DNA of 64,000 nt, taken from the NCBI GenBank assembly GCA_963704005.1, contig CAVPGJ010000001.1:372001-436000 (forward strand), written 5' to 3'. The DNA comes from AC-32 sp963704005. GTDB lineage: Bacteria > Actinomycetota > Thermoleophilia > Gaiellales > Gaiellaceae. Positions 1-8,330 of the stretch are shown here, in pieces. The notes under the pieces are model-generated. The model searched no databases, had not been told where the DNA came from, and worked only from the letters and a program-made list of their open reading frames with translations. The position numbers were made by a program, and so were the translations under genes. Every line of letters begins with the position of its first letter. The stretch's first letter is position 1.

Positions 1-3
1 GAG

Positions 4-1041
4 ATGCAACTGGTCAAGTTCGCTCCCTTGTGCGCGCTGGCTGCAGCCGTGCTGACGATCGGGAGCCCGCGAGCCTCCGCGTCCGCCATCCCCTGCGTGT
101 ACGGGGCGATCACGATGGCCGCGAGCCCCACGCTGAGCGCCCCGAGCCCGGCGTATCCGGGCAACACGATCACCTCCAGCGGAGGAAGCTGGAGCTGCGG
201 CGCCCCGTTCACCGGCTTCTGGAAGGAGTGGCTGCGCGACGGCGTCGTCATCGCGGGCCCGACGTGGGTGGTGGGAGCGCCCGGAAGCTTCGTCTACACC
301 CTGCAGAGCGCCGACGCCGGGCACGCGATCAGATCGGCGGTGCAGCCGTGCAACGACGAGGTCGGCTGCTCCGGCTCCTACGCGCAGAGCTCGAACTCGG
401 TCACGCCGGTGAGCCCGTCTCCGACTACCGGCGACGAGGCGTGCACGATGTTTCAGTCGCTGGCGGGCTGCGACGTGTGGTTCGGAACCGAGGACAGCGA
501 CCTGACTGATTGCGCCGACGGCACTCTGGGGCCCGATCCCGCCCATCCCGTCTGCGACGACCCGAGCCTCGATAGCAGCGTCCTCACTCGGATCAGTTGC
601 CCGCACGACTTCCCGAACTGCAGCTGCCCGAGCTCAGGCGACATGAAGAGGCTGGTGAGGATCCGCCACAACTTCAAGATGAAGGGGACGGGCATCCTGA
701 TCATGTACTTCGGGATGAGGGTCTTCTGGTGCAGCAGCGGCGCCTCGGGCAGCGGGCGGATCACGAAGATCTACACCGTCTACGACCACCACGTGAGCAC
801 CGTGGCCTCGCTTTACTGGCACTGGGTCGGGCTCGATTCCACCTCCTGCAATGGAGGCCCCTACGGGCACTGCGCCGAGCAGGCGGGGGATGCTGCACAT
901 CCCGTGCACACGGTGACCATCTCCTCGAAGGGGCGGTTCCAGGAGTGCCTGACGGTCAGGTTCGTGTTCTGTCACGACAAGACTCTGGGCGTCTGGCTGC
1001 GCATCCATCGGGACATGTCCAAGGAAGGAGGCAGCCTGTGA
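4..1041 (+). CDS. secreted Cys-rich hypothetical protein
   Basis: A 345-aa protein with a signal peptide (hydrophobic segment to about residue 26, Ala-Ser-Ala before the likely cleavage site). Residues about 40-135 look like one Ig-like extracellular module of the kind repeated in actinobacterial surface proteins (it opens with PTLSAPSPAYPG and has a Trp and Cys core). The remaining 200 residues are Cys-rich, which suggests disulfides outside the cell. No catalytic motif is recognised. The gene begins 4 bases into the window, so an upstream start cannot be excluded. Its TGA overlaps the GTG of the next small gene, which implies translational coupling. Confidence 0.7.
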   Translation: MQLVKFAPLCALAAAVLTIGSPRASASAIPCVYGAITMAASPTLSAPSPAYPGNTITSSGGSWSCGAPFTGFWKEWLRDGVVIAGPTWVVGAPGSFVYTLQSADAGHAIRSAVQPCNDEVGCSGSYAQSSNSVTPVSPSPTTGDEACTMFQSLAGCDVWFGTEDSDLTDCADGTLGPDPAHPVCDDPSLDSSVLTRISCPHDFPNCSCPSSGDMKRLVRIRHNFKMKGTGILIMYFGMRVFWCSSGASGSGRITKIYTVYDHHVSTVASLYWHWVGLDSTSCNGGPYGHCAEQAGDAAHPVHTVTISSKGRFQECLTVRFVFCHDKTLGVWLRIHRDMSKEGGSL

Positions 1042-1175
1042 AATGGACCGGGAAGCGGAAGGCGCTGGCGGTGATCCTCGTCGTCCTCGCCGTCAGCATC
1101 GCCCTCTACGTGATCTTCGCGACCGGCAACGACTCGAGCCAGATCAAGGGCTTGGCGGCCGCTCTCATCGGGTGA
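1038..1175 (+). CDS. 45-aa single-pass membrane microprotein
   Basis: GTG start overlapping the previous stop (GTGA). The protein is MKWTGKRK, then one long hydrophobic helix (about residues 9-28), then a short polar tail. The positive N-terminus predicts that it stays inside with the tail outside. It is probably a partner of the secreted protein encoded just upstream, judged only from the coupling. Function unknown. Confidence 0.55.
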   Translation: MKWTGKRKALAVILVVLAVSIALYVIFATGNDSSQIKGLAAALIG

Positions 1176-1209
1176 GGCACGTCGGCCGCATCCGGTTACA
1201 CTGCGGCGA

Positions 1210-1452
1210 ATGGTCTGGGAGTTCGTCTTCATGATGGTGATCCTGAAGATCCCGATCGCCTACCTCGGCTGCGTGGTCTACTGGGCCGTGAAGGCCGAGC
1301 CGAAGCCGCCCGAGCCGGCGGTGGTGCACGCCGGGCTCCCCGAGCCGGAGCCACGCGAGCCCTGGCGGCCCCGGCTGCGCGCGCCCAGGCCGGGCCCGCA
1401 CGGCTCGCCCGGGCGTAGGGTCGCCCGCATCGCGCGGCCGGTGGCTCGATGA
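1210..1452 (+). CDS. small membrane protein with Pro/Arg-rich tail
   Basis: An 80-aa protein with one N-terminal hydrophobic helix (about residues 3-26) followed by a tail rich in Pro, Glu and Arg that should lie in the cytoplasm. A TACACT box at 1197-1202 sits 7 nt before the ATG, matching a leaderless promoter. The stop overlaps the next ATG (ATGA), so the two small membrane proteins form a coupled pair. Function unknown. Confidence 0.6.
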   Translation: MVWEFVFMMVILKIPIAYLGCVVYWAVKAEPKPPEPAVVHAGLPEPEPREPWRPRLRAPRPGPHGSPGRRVARIARPVAR

Positions 1453-1709
1453 GCGCGCCGCCGGTCGCCGAGAGCCGCCCCGCCGACTCGATCGCCGGCT
1501 TCCTGGCCGCCCTCTCGATCTTCGCCAGCCTGATCGGGCTCGTTTATCACCCGGTGCGCCTGATTCCCTTCGCGATCCTGCTCGCGCTGGTCGCGATCGC
1601 GATGGGCGGCAGCCACGCGCGCCTCGCCCAGTTCGCGGTCTTCACCGGGGGGATCTGCTTCATCGGCGGGCTCGCGATCGCCGTGATCACGAACAACCCG
1701 ATCTTCTGA
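1449..1709 (+). CDS. small integral membrane protein
   Basis: An 86-aa, strongly hydrophobic protein with about three membrane segments (roughly residues 15-33, 38-54 and 60-80). Its start overlaps the stop of the preceding gene by four bases. The size and layout resemble DUF4190-like membrane proteins of actinobacteria, but no diagnostic motif is clear. Function unknown. Confidence 0.6.
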   Translation: MSAPPVAESRPADSIAGFLAALSIFASLIGLVYHPVRLIPFAILLALVAIAMGGSHARLAQFAVFTGGICFIGGLAIAVITNNPIF

Positions 1710-1729
1710 GAAATGTCGGCAGTAGGGCG

Positions 1730-1783
1730 GCCCCACCGTCGAGGCCGGTAGGGCCTCCTTGGTCGGCGTCGCAAGCGAACGCC
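1730..1783 (-). repeat. REP-like hairpin element, copy F
   Basis: Read on the minus strand, this begins with a hairpin of the GGCG-TTCGC-TT-GCGA-CGCC type and continues with a second stem (GGCCCTACCG against CGGTGGGGCC). It lies between the small membrane genes and the sucA gene. It belongs to the same dispersed family as the copies near 22.5, 34.9, 39.8, 48.4, 61.8 and 62.3 kb and most resembles the 62.3-kb copy (shared CGCCGACCAAG). Confidence 0.55.
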
Positions 1784-1836
1784 TTACAGGCAGCCGTGGC
1801 CGGCGCGAGAGGGAACGGCGCTGGTACAACAAAGAA

Positions 1837-4746
1837 GTGAGCATGCACGACGTCGACGGGCTCAATGCGGGCTTCGCGAGCGCGATCCTCGAGCAATACC
1901 TCGAGAACCCCGAGGCCGTGCCCCAGGAGTGGCGCGAGCTGTTCGAGAGTGGCTCGAGCGACCTGGTCGCCACCCATCCGGGACTCGCGCGACTCGTCGA
2001 GCTCGTGCGCGAGCAGGAAGACGGCAACGGCCAGGTCGCTGTTCCGCCCGCTCCCGCCGCTCCGGCGGCTCCCGCCGAGGCTCCGGCCCCGGCGCCTGCG
2101 GTCGACGAGGAGCTGCTGGGTGGCGTCGCCGCGGCGGTCGCGCTCGTGGGGTCAATCCGCAGGCACGGCCACCTCGCTGCGCACCTCGACCCGCTCGGTT
2201 CCGAGCCGGTCGGCGACCCGGCGCTGGAGGCGGACCGCCTCACGCCGAAGTTGACGCCCGAGCTCCAGGCCCGCATCCCCGCCCAGCTACTCGGCGTCCA
2301 CGTCCCCGGCGAGACGGCGGCCGACGTTCTGCCGCGGCTGCGCGAGATCTACTGCGGCACGATCGCCTACGAGATCGAGCACATCTCCGACCACGAGCAG
2401 CGCTTCTGGCTGCGGGCGGCGATCGAGTCCGGGCGCTACCGAAGCCAGCTCGAGCCGGAGGAGAGGAAGCGGCTGCTCGAGCGCCTCACCGAGGTCGAGG
2501 GCTTCGAGCGCTATCTCCGCCGCGCCTTCCTCGGCCAGAAGCAGTTCTCGATCGAGGGGATCGACGTGATGGTCCCGATGCTGGACGAGGCGATCGACCT
2601 CGCCTCCGACGAGGGCGCGCACGAGGTCGTCTTCGGAATGGCGCACCGCGGCAGGCTGAACGTTCTCGCGCACGTGCTCGGCCGGCCCTACGAGTCGATC
2701 CTGCGCGAGTTCGAGGGCGAGCGCACGCTCGAGGCCGTTGTCTCCGACCCCGAGGGTGGCACCGGCGACGTCAAGTACCACCTCGGCGCCGAGGGCACTC
2801 GCCGCACCGAGGCCGGCGAGATCACCCTCACGCTGGCGTCGAACCCGAGCCACCTGGAGGCGGTCGACCCGGTCGTCGAGGGTCGCACCCGCGCGGAGCA
2901 GACCGACCGCTCGACCCGCGACGGCTACGCCGACTCGTCGGTCGCGATGCCGATTCTGATCCACGGCGACGCCGCGTTCCCGGCGCAGGGGGTCGTCGCC
3001 GAGACGCTGAACCTCGCCGCCCTGACCGGCTACTCGACCGGCGGCACGCTGCACCTGATCGCCAACAACCAGATCGGCTTCACGACCGACCCGGCCGACG
3101 GGCGCTCGACACGCTACTCGAGCGACCTCGCCAAGGGCTTCGACGTCCCGATCGTCCACGTCAACGCCGACGATCCCGAGGCGGCGCTCGCCGCGGTTCG
3201 CCTGGCGCTCGCCTTTCGCCGGCGCTTCTGCACCGATGTCGTCATCGACTTCGTCGGCTACCGCCGTCATGGCCACAACGAGCAGGACGAGGCCGCGTAT
3301 ACGCAGCCTCTGATGGCCGCCCGGATCGAGCGCCAGCCGAGCGTGCGCGAACAGTACGCCGAGCAGCTCGTCGAGGAGGGCGTGCTCTCGCAGGAAGAGG
3401 CGGACGGGCTGGCGAGCCAGGTCGAGGCGACGCTGAAGGAGGCACACGAGAAGCTGCGCTCGACCTTCGGCGAGGCGATGCCTGCAGTCGCGTACGAGGG
3501 GCGCATCCCGGCCTCGACCGACCACGAGATCGTGACCGAGGTGGCCGGCAGCAGGCTGCGGGCGCTGAACGACGAGCTGCTCTCCTTCCCGCAGGGCTTC
3601 ACCGTCCACCCGAAGCTGGCCAGACAGCTGGATCGCCGGCGCACCGCGCTCGACGAGGGCGGGATCGACTGGGGCCAGGCCGAGGAGCTCGCGTTCGCGA
3701 GCCTGCTCGTCGAGGGCATCCCGGTGCGCCTGACCGGCCAGGACACCGAGCGCGGCACCTTCTCCCACCGCCACCTCGTCCTCCACGACGCCGAGAACGG
3801 GGAGGTCTACACGCCGCTCCAGCGCCTCCGGGAGTCGGCCGCGTCGTTCGAGGTGCACAACTCGCCGCTGTCCGAGGCGGCCTGTGTCGGCTTCGAGTAC
3901 GGCTACTCGGTGGCCGCGCCGGAGACGCTCGTGCTCTGGGAGGCGCAGTTCGGCGATTTCGTCAACGGCGCCCAGGTAGCGGTCGACCAGTTCATCGTCT
4001 CCGGTCTTTCGAAGTGGGGACAGACCTCTCGCCTGACGCTCTTGCTGCCGCACGGCTACGAGGGCAACGGCCCCGAGCACTCGAGCGCGCGGCTGGAACG
4101 GTTCCTCCAGCTCGCGGCGCAGGAGAACATTCGGATCGCGAACTGCTCGACCGCGGCGCAGTACTTCCACCTGCTTCGGCGCCAGGCGCTCGACCCGAGC
4201 GCGCGGCCGCTGGTCGTGATGACGCCCAAGGGGCTGCTGCGCGTGAAGGAGGCGTCCTCTCGCCTCGACGAGCTCTCGAACGGCTCCTTCCGGCCGGTGC
4301 TGCCGGACCCGGAGGCCTCGCCGGAGAAGGTTCGGCGGCTCGTCCTGTGCTCGGGGAAGATCTACTACGACCTCGCCGGGCACGAGCTGCGGCGCGACGC
4401 CGACTGGGTCGCGATCGGGCGGCTGGAGCAGCTCTATCCGTTCCCGGTCTCCGCCGCGGCCGAGCTGATCGAGTCTTTCCCGAATCTCGAGGAGTTCGTC
4501 TGGGCGCAGGAGGAGCCGCAGAACATGGGCGCATGGCGCTCGATCCGGCACCGGCTCGAGGCGCTCGCTCGCGACGCCGGCCGAGTCGGCCGTGCGGGTT
4601 TGGCCCGCGCAGCCGCTGACGACGCGTTGCCGGAGGGCGTGACTCTCCGCTTCGTCGGCAGGCCGTGGCGCGCGAGCCCGAGTGAGGGCTACCCAACGGC
4701 GCACCTGCGCGAGCAGGATCGAATCCTGCGCGAAGCTCTGAGCTAG
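1837..4746 (+). CDS. sucA: 2-oxoglutarate dehydrogenase E1 component
   Basis: Thiamine-diphosphate-dependent E1 subunit that decarboxylates 2-oxoglutarate and passes the succinyl group to the E2 lipoamide in the TCA cycle. About 969 aa. The N-terminus (NAGFASAILEQYLENPEAVP) is the usual E1 arm, followed by an Ala/Pro linker (about residues 69-90). Family motifs are intact: GMAHRGRLNVLAHVLGR near residue 267, IANNQIGFTT, YRRHGHNEQDEAAYTQP, GQDTERGTFSHRHLVLHD and LLPHGYEGNGPEHSSARLER. It lacks the acyltransferase domain of mycobacterial Kgd, so a separate E2 must be encoded elsewhere. Start chosen at GTG 1837, 6 nt after TACAAC (possibly leaderless). ATG 1843 is an alternative. No sucB neighbour is present. 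Confidence 0.95.
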   Translation: MSMHDVDGLNAGFASAILEQYLENPEAVPQEWRELFESGSSDLVATHPGLARLVELVREQEDGNGQVAVPPAPAAPAAPAEAPAPAPAVDEELLGGVAAAVALVGSIRRHGHLAAHLDPLGSEPVGDPALEADRLTPKLTPELQARIPAQLLGVHVPGETAADVLPRLREIYCGTIAYEIEHISDHEQRFWLRAAIESGRYRSQLEPEERKRLLERLTEVEGFERYLRRAFLGQKQFSIEGIDVMVPMLDEAIDLASDEGAHEVVFGMAHRGRLNVLAHVLGRPYESILREFEGERTLEAVVSDPEGGTGDVKYHLGAEGTRRTEAGEITLTLASNPSHLEAVDPVVEGRTRAEQTDRSTRDGYADSSVAMPILIHGDAAFPAQGVVAETLNLAALTGYSTGGTLHLIANNQIGFTTDPADGRSTRYSSDLAKGFDVPIVHVNADDPEAALAAVRLALAFRRRFCTDVVIDFVGYRRHGHNEQDEAAYTQPLMAARIERQPSVREQYAEQLVEEGVLSQEEADGLASQVEATLKEAHEKLRSTFGEAMPAVAYEGRIPASTDHEIVTEVAGSRLRALNDELLSFPQGFTVHPKLARQLDRRRTALDEGGIDWGQAEELAFASLLVEGIPVRLTGQDTERGTFSHRHLVLHDAENGEVYTPLQRLRESAASFEVHNSPLSEAACVGFEYGYSVAAPETLVLWEAQFGDFVNGAQVAVDQFIVSGLSKWGQTSRLTLLLPHGYEGNGPEHSSARLERFLQLAAQENIRIANCSTAAQYFHLLRRQALDPSARPLVVMTPKGLLRVKEASSRLDELSNGSFRPVLPDPEASPEKVRRLVLCSGKIYYDLAGHELRRDADWVAIGRLEQLYPFPVSAAAELIESFPNLEEFVWAQEEPQNMGAWRSIRHRLEALARDAGRVGRAGLARAAADDALPEGVTLRFVGRPWRASPSEGYPTAHLREQDRILREALS

Positions 4747-4769
4747 CCCGCCAGGTCATCAGCGGCCGG

Positions 4770-4836
4770 CTGTGGATACATCGACACAGTCTCGGCACGC
4801 TTAGCCCTTGACGAAAACCGGTGTCGGACACCGTTT
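4770..4836 (+). repeat. dispersed 67-bp repeat with GGTGTCGGACACC palindrome, copy 1
   Basis: This matches 23951-24017 in order and spacing: CTGTGGAT, a variable stretch, CACGCTT-GCCCTTGAC, an A-rich run, then the 13-bp palindrome GGTGTCGGACACC (4820-4832) followed by GTTT. It lies in the convergent gap after sucA, facing a minus-strand gene. TTGAC resembles a -35 box but no matching -10 is seen. Confidence 0.65.
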
Positions 4837-4870
4837 TTCCGGGTTCGCCGCCACGGCTCTTTCGGCCGGG

Positions 4871-5053
4871 CTAGTGCCGCCGCCGGCGGCGCTGCTGGGC
4901 CTCGAGCAGGCTCGAGGCGATCCGCGGGCCGTGTTTGCGGGCCTGTCTGATCATCAGCTTGCGATGCTGCGGCGGGATGCGGCGCCAGATGTCCCAGGCG
5001 GCAAGCGCGAGGCCGACTGCACCGGGGCCACGGAATGGACGGAGGCGGGCCAC
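4871..5053 (-). CDS. small basic conserved protein
   Basis: A 60-aa protein with a short hydrophobic stretch (VGLALAAWDIW) followed by RRIPPQHRKLMIRQARKHGP and an Arg-rich end. It looks like a small actinobacterial membrane-associated or nucleic-acid-binding protein, with no known function. GTG start at 5053 lies 6 nt after a minus-strand TAGCAT box (5065-5060) whose TAG is also the stop codon of the upstream His-rich gene. This supports an independent leaderless promoter. Confidence 0.6.
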   Translation of the reverse strand: MARLRPFRGPGAVGLALAAWDIWRRIPPQHRKLMIRQARKHGPRIASSLLEAQQRRRRRH

Positions 5054-5062
5054 GGCCGGATG

Positions 5063-5758
5063 CTAGTGGTTGTGCCCGTGGTCGTGCCTGCCGCCGGAGC
5101 CGTGTTCGTCTCCGTGCCCGTGGTCGTGCCCGCTCCCGTGGTCGTGCCCATTCCCGTGGTCGTGCCCATTCCCGTGATCGTGCCCATTCCCGTGACCGCC
5201 GCCGTGCCCGTGACCGCTGCCGTGCCCGTGGTCGTGGCCCTGGCCGTGGCCGTGGCCGTGGCCGCGCTCCTGGTGACCTGCCGGCGGCCCTTTGGGGGCT
5301 TGCGGCTGGTGGCCGTGGTCGCGTCCGTGTCGGTGACCGTGACCATGGTCGGGTCGCGAGGGCTCCGGAGGCGCCGCGGGCGCCGGTGTGGGCGTTGGGG
5401 CCGGGGGAGGGGGCGGGGCCGGGGGAGGGGGCGGGGCCGAGTGGGTGGGAGCAGGGCGCACCGCCCTCTGCGCGGCGGCCGGGCGCGACGCAACCGCCGC
5501 GTGCGCCGTCACGGGTGCGACGATCGGGGTCGGTACGAAGCTTGGGATCGCGGCCGCCGCCGGCGCAGGCCGGCGAGGCGCGGGCCGCGGCGCCGCAGTC
5601 GCAGGGACCACCGCCGGTCGCACCGCGCCCGGAGCCAGCGCCAGACGAGGCGCCTGCGGCTGCCGGTCGTTAACGACGAGTTGCGGCAGCTTGACCGCGG
5701 CCAGCGCGGCCGCGGCAAGGGCCGCCAGCACGACGACTATTGAGACGGTTCTGCTCAG
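5063..5758 (-). CDS. exported His/Gly/Asp-rich protein, possible metal binder
   Basis: About 232 aa. An N-terminal hydrophobic signal (TVSIVVVLAALAAAALAAV) is followed by an Ala/Pro-rich spacer (about residues 30-125) and a C-terminal third dominated by His-Gly-Asp-Asn repeats (unit HDHGNG, 18 bp in DNA). This composition fits extracellular Ni, Zn or Cu buffering, by analogy with His-rich metal-binding proteins. That role is inference. Start: a strong GGAGGGG (minus strand, about 5770-5764) lies 5 nt before a CTG at 5758, giving MSRTVSIVVV. The first GTG is at 5731 and would truncate the signal. No metal transporter is adjacent. Confidence 0.65.
   Translation of the reverse strand: MSRTVSIVVVLAALAAAALAAVKLPQLVVNDRQPQAPRLALAPGAVRPAVVPATAAPRPAPRRPAPAAAAIPSFVPTPIVAPVTAHAAVASRPAAAQRAVRPAPTHSAPPPPPAPPPPPAPTPTPAPAAPPEPSRPDHGHGHRHGRDHGHQPQAPKGPPAGHQERGHGHGHGQGHDHGHGSGHGHGGGHGNGHDHGNGHDHGNGHDHGSGHDHGHGDEHGSGGRHDHGHNH
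5073..5245 (+). repeat. 18-bp tandem repeat array inside the His-rich gene
   Basis: Degenerate 18-bp units built on CCCGTGGTCGTGCCCATT (plus strand) encode HDHGNG on the minus strand, with GHGHG variants towards both ends. Copy-number changes here would lengthen or shorten the His-rich tail without shifting frame. Confidence 0.7.
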
Positions 5759-5835
5759 GGTATCCCCTCCAACTGCCGATCCACTTTAGCGTGGCATCGG
5801 CGAGGAGCCGCCGGAACCTAAATTAGGGGGTCCGT

Positions 5836-7602
5836 ATGAGCTTCAGGCTCAAACTCGTTGTGTATTTCCTGCTCGTCTCGCTGCTCCCGCTCGGCGCGGC
5901 GGCGTGGGGCCTGCACTCGATCGCCCGCCGGAGCGAGACGCGGCGCGTCGACGTGCGGCTCGACGCCGGTTTGCGCGCCGTGATCGGCTCATACAAGGAC
6001 GAGCTGGAGCGGGCCGGGAAGCGCGCCGGCGCGCTCGCGGCGAGCCCTCGCTTCCAGAAGGCGCTCCAGCGTGGCGACCGGACGGTGCTGCGCCGGATCA
6101 TGCTGGCCAATCCCGATCTTCGCCTGCGCTCGCGGACGCTTACCGCCGGCCCCGCGAAGACGATCGGCCCGGCGAAGGTGTTCACGGTGTCCGGCCCGCA
6201 CCGCCGCCTCGGGACACTGTCGGCGGGAGTTCCGCTCAGCGCCGCTTCGTTGGCCGGCCTCGGCCACCGCGCCGGGATCGACGGCGACACCCTCGTCGTT
6301 GCCAGCGCCGGCCTCGTGCGCACCGGCCCGGCCCGCCTCCGCGGCGCTCGGCTGATACCCGCCTCGCACGCGCGGACGCTCGAGGCAGCGGGCGGGCGCT
6401 ACCGCGCTCTCGCGATTCCGCTCGAGGACAGCGGCTCGACCTCGCTCGGCCTGCTCGCGACTCAGGCCGGGATCGACAGCTCCGTCTCCGGCGCCGACAA
6501 GCGCCTCCTGCTCGGCATCCTCGGCACGCTCGTCCTGATCGGCCTGGTCGCCTACGTGATCGGTGGTTCGATCGTCGTCACGCTCGGCCGGCTGGCCGAC
6601 GCCGCGAACGCGATCGCCCACGGCCGGCTCGACCGGCGAGTCCCCGTCCAGGGCAGCGATGAGTTCGCTCGCCTGGGAATCGCTTTCAACGAGATGGCCG
6701 ACCAGCTCGAGGCGCGGCTGGCCGAGCTCGACGCCGAGCGCGGGCGGCTGCGCGACTCGACCGTCCGCTTCGGCGAGGCGCTCGCCGCGACTCATGACGT
6801 CGACCAGCTCCTGCGCGTCATCGTCGAAACCGTGGTCGAGGCGACCGGCGCGACCGGCGGCCTCGTCATCGGGCTCGGCGGTGAGATCGTCCAGGTCGGT
6901 CCGATCTCCGACCGGGGCGAGCGCTTCGAGTTGCCGCTGACGGCCGGCCGCCAGAGCTTTGGCACGCTCACGCTCTCGGGGCGTGACTTCAGCGTCGACC
7001 AGCGGCACACCGCGGCGAGCCTCGTCGCCCACGCCGGCGTCGCCCTCGAGAACGCCCGGCTCCACCGGATCGTCAGCCGCCAGGCACTCGTGGACATGCT
7101 CACCGGCCTCGCCAACCGTCGCCACTGCGAGGAAGCGCTCGCGAGCGAGCTGATGCGCGCCGAGCGCTTCGGCGGCTCGGTCGCGTTCGCGCTGGCCGAC
7201 CTCGACAGCTTCAAGTCGATCAACGACCGCTTCGGGCATCCCGTCGGCGACAGCGTCCTGCGCGAGTTCGCCGAGACCCTGCGGGAGTGCGTTCGCGAGA
7301 TCGACGTTCCGTCCCGCTGGGGCGGCGAGGAGTTCGCGATCGTGCTCCCGGGAACCGACCTGGACGGCGCCGCCCGCCTGGCCGAGCGCGCGCGCACCGC
7401 GCTCCAGGAGCGGACGATCCTCGCCCCGGACGGCACGCCGATCGAGGTCACGGTCAGCTTCGGCGTCGCTGCCTTCGCGGAAACGGCCGACGCCGGCAAC
7501 CTGGTCGCTGCCGCCGACGGTGCGCTCTACGAGGCCAAGCGGGCCGGTAAAAACCGGGTCGTCACGGCTCGGCCGCGGGCGCGCCGCACCGAAGCAGGCT
7601 AG
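5836..7602 (+). CDS. membrane diguanylate cyclase (sensor-HAMP-GAF-GGDEF)
   Basis: Makes c-di-GMP from two GTP in response to an extracytoplasmic or GAF-domain signal. 588 aa: TM1 at about 4-28, an extracytoplasmic sensor at about 29-222, TM2 at about 224-249, HAMP to about 300, a GAF-like domain at about 316-415, and GGDEF from about 416 (DMLTGLANRRH). The active site is GGEEF at 496-500. An RxxD inhibitory site (REID, 487-490) sits exactly five residues upstream, so product feedback is expected. Start ATG 5836 has an AGGGGG ribosome site at 5825-5830. No phosphodiesterase is adjacent. A second, degenerate GGDEF protein lies at 27.2 kb. Confidence 0.93.
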   Translation: MSFRLKLVVYFLLVSLLPLGAAAWGLHSIARRSETRRVDVRLDAGLRAVIGSYKDELERAGKRAGALAASPRFQKALQRGDRTVLRRIMLANPDLRLRSRTLTAGPAKTIGPAKVFTVSGPHRRLGTLSAGVPLSAASLAGLGHRAGIDGDTLVVASAGLVRTGPARLRGARLIPASHARTLEAAGGRYRALAIPLEDSGSTSLGLLATQAGIDSSVSGADKRLLLGILGTLVLIGLVAYVIGGSIVVTLGRLADAANAIAHGRLDRRVPVQGSDEFARLGIAFNEMADQLEARLAELDAERGRLRDSTVRFGEALAATHDVDQLLRVIVETVVEATGATGGLVIGLGGEIVQVGPISDRGERFELPLTAGRQSFGTLTLSGRDFSVDQRHTAASLVAHAGVALENARLHRIVSRQALVDMLTGLANRRHCEEALASELMRAERFGGSVAFALADLDSFKSINDRFGHPVGDSVLREFAETLRECVREIDVPSRWGGEEFAIVLPGTDLDGAARLAERARTALQERTILAPDGTPIEVTVSFGVAAFAETADAGNLVAAADGALYEAKRAGKNRVVTARPRARRTEAG

Positions 7603-7644
7603 AATCGTCCGCCGTCAGAGCGAGATCAGGGGAGGATCTACCCG

Positions 7645-7938
7645 GTGGAGACGCAATCGCTGTTCGCACAGGTAATCCAGGATCATCTGAAATTGAAGGA
7701 ACGCAATTCGCAACTCGAGTCCGAGAGGCCGCTCGATCGCTACAAGGACCAGGACCCGTTCGAGAACCACCCGCTCTTCAAGACCGAGGAGCAGGCCCGG
7801 ATCGAGGAGACGATGGACGGCGAGGAGCCGGCCGTCTCCGACGAGGCGCTGACGACGGAGTCGTGGCCGACGGAGGAGCAGGAACCTTCGGAGGAAGGGC
7901 TCTGGAGCCGCTCCCGCGATTTCGACTGGGGCGACTGA
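7645..7938 (+). CDS. acidic conserved hypothetical protein
   Basis: 97 aa, very acidic. The N-terminal part (SLFAQVIQDHLKLKERN) looks helical, followed by DPFENHPLFKTEEQARIEE and an acidic tail ending in RDFDWGD. GTG start with GGGGAGG at 7629-7635. It is followed one base after its stop by a small YtxH-like gene, so the two are probably co-transcribed. It seems lineage-specific, and no function can be assigned. Confidence 0.6.
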   Translation: METQSLFAQVIQDHLKLKERNSQLESERPLDRYKDQDPFENHPLFKTEEQARIEETMDGEEPAVSDEALTTESWPTEEQEPSEEGLWSRSRDFDWGD

Positions 7939-7939
7939 C

Positions 7940-8128
7940 GTGCCGCGCAGGCCGGGCCGCCTCCGGCTGATCGCACTCGGCGCCGCGCTCGCCTACTTCT
8001 TCGATCCCGACAACGGCAAGGAGCGCCGCAAGGCCGTTGTCAAGCGGCTCGCGGAGCTCCGGAGCACAGGCGATCAGATCGAGTCGCCGGAGCTGAGCGA
8101 CGATCTCGCCGCCTCCGCGCGCGAGTAG
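7940..8128 (+). CDS. small YtxH-like protein (FFDPDNGKERR motif)
   Basis: A 62-aa protein with a short hydrophobic N-terminus (LIALGAALAYFF), the sequence FDPDNGKERRKAVVKRL and an acidic tail. The FDPxxGxxRR signature is common in small YtxH/BON-associated envelope proteins of actinobacteria. GTG start one base after the stop of the preceding gene. Function unknown, probably peripheral to the membrane. Confidence 0.6.
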   Translation: MPRRPGRLRLIALGAALAYFFDPDNGKERRKAVVKRLAELRSTGDQIESPELSDDLAASARE

Positions 8129-8157
8129 CGTCAGCCCCCACAGCTAGAGTCGCGTCC

Positions 8158-8319
8158 CTGGACGGGAAGCGCGACAACGCCGAGCGCTGCCTCCGCTGTA
8201 GCGCGGCAATGGACTGGCGGCACGGCACCTGGCAATGCCCGGTCTGCCGGTTCAAGCTCGGCTGCTGCGAGGGCGAGCCGCAGACGTGCTCGCCGCCCAC
8301 CGCTGCTGAAGCGCCATAA
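8158..8319 (+). CDS. zinc-ribbon microprotein, probable CTG start
   Basis: The reading frame ending at TAA 8317-8319 encodes DGKRDNAERCLRCSAAMDWR, then HGTWQCPVCRFKLGCCEGEP and a short Pro/Ala end. Two CxxC knuckles 17 residues apart form a classic zinc ribbon, followed by a CC pair. No ATG, GTG or TTG lies upstream in frame, but CTG 8158 sits 7 nt after a TAGAGT box (8145-8150), which matches the leaderless promoters elsewhere in the window. Size 53 aa. Function unknown; zinc binding follows from the cysteines. Confidence 0.6.
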   Translation: MDGKRDNAERCLRCSAAMDWRHGTWQCPVCRFKLGCCEGEPQTCSPPTAAEAP

Positions 8320-8330
8320 TCCCGGCCCTC

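Noticed and set aside
4809..4840. TTGAC as a promoter -35 in the 67-bp repeat
   Set aside because: No -10 at 16-19 bp in either copy, and the 4.8-kb copy faces a convergent gene.
5073..5245. Non-coding minisatellite
   Set aside because: Period is a multiple of three and it encodes a consistent HDHGNG repeat behind a signal peptide.
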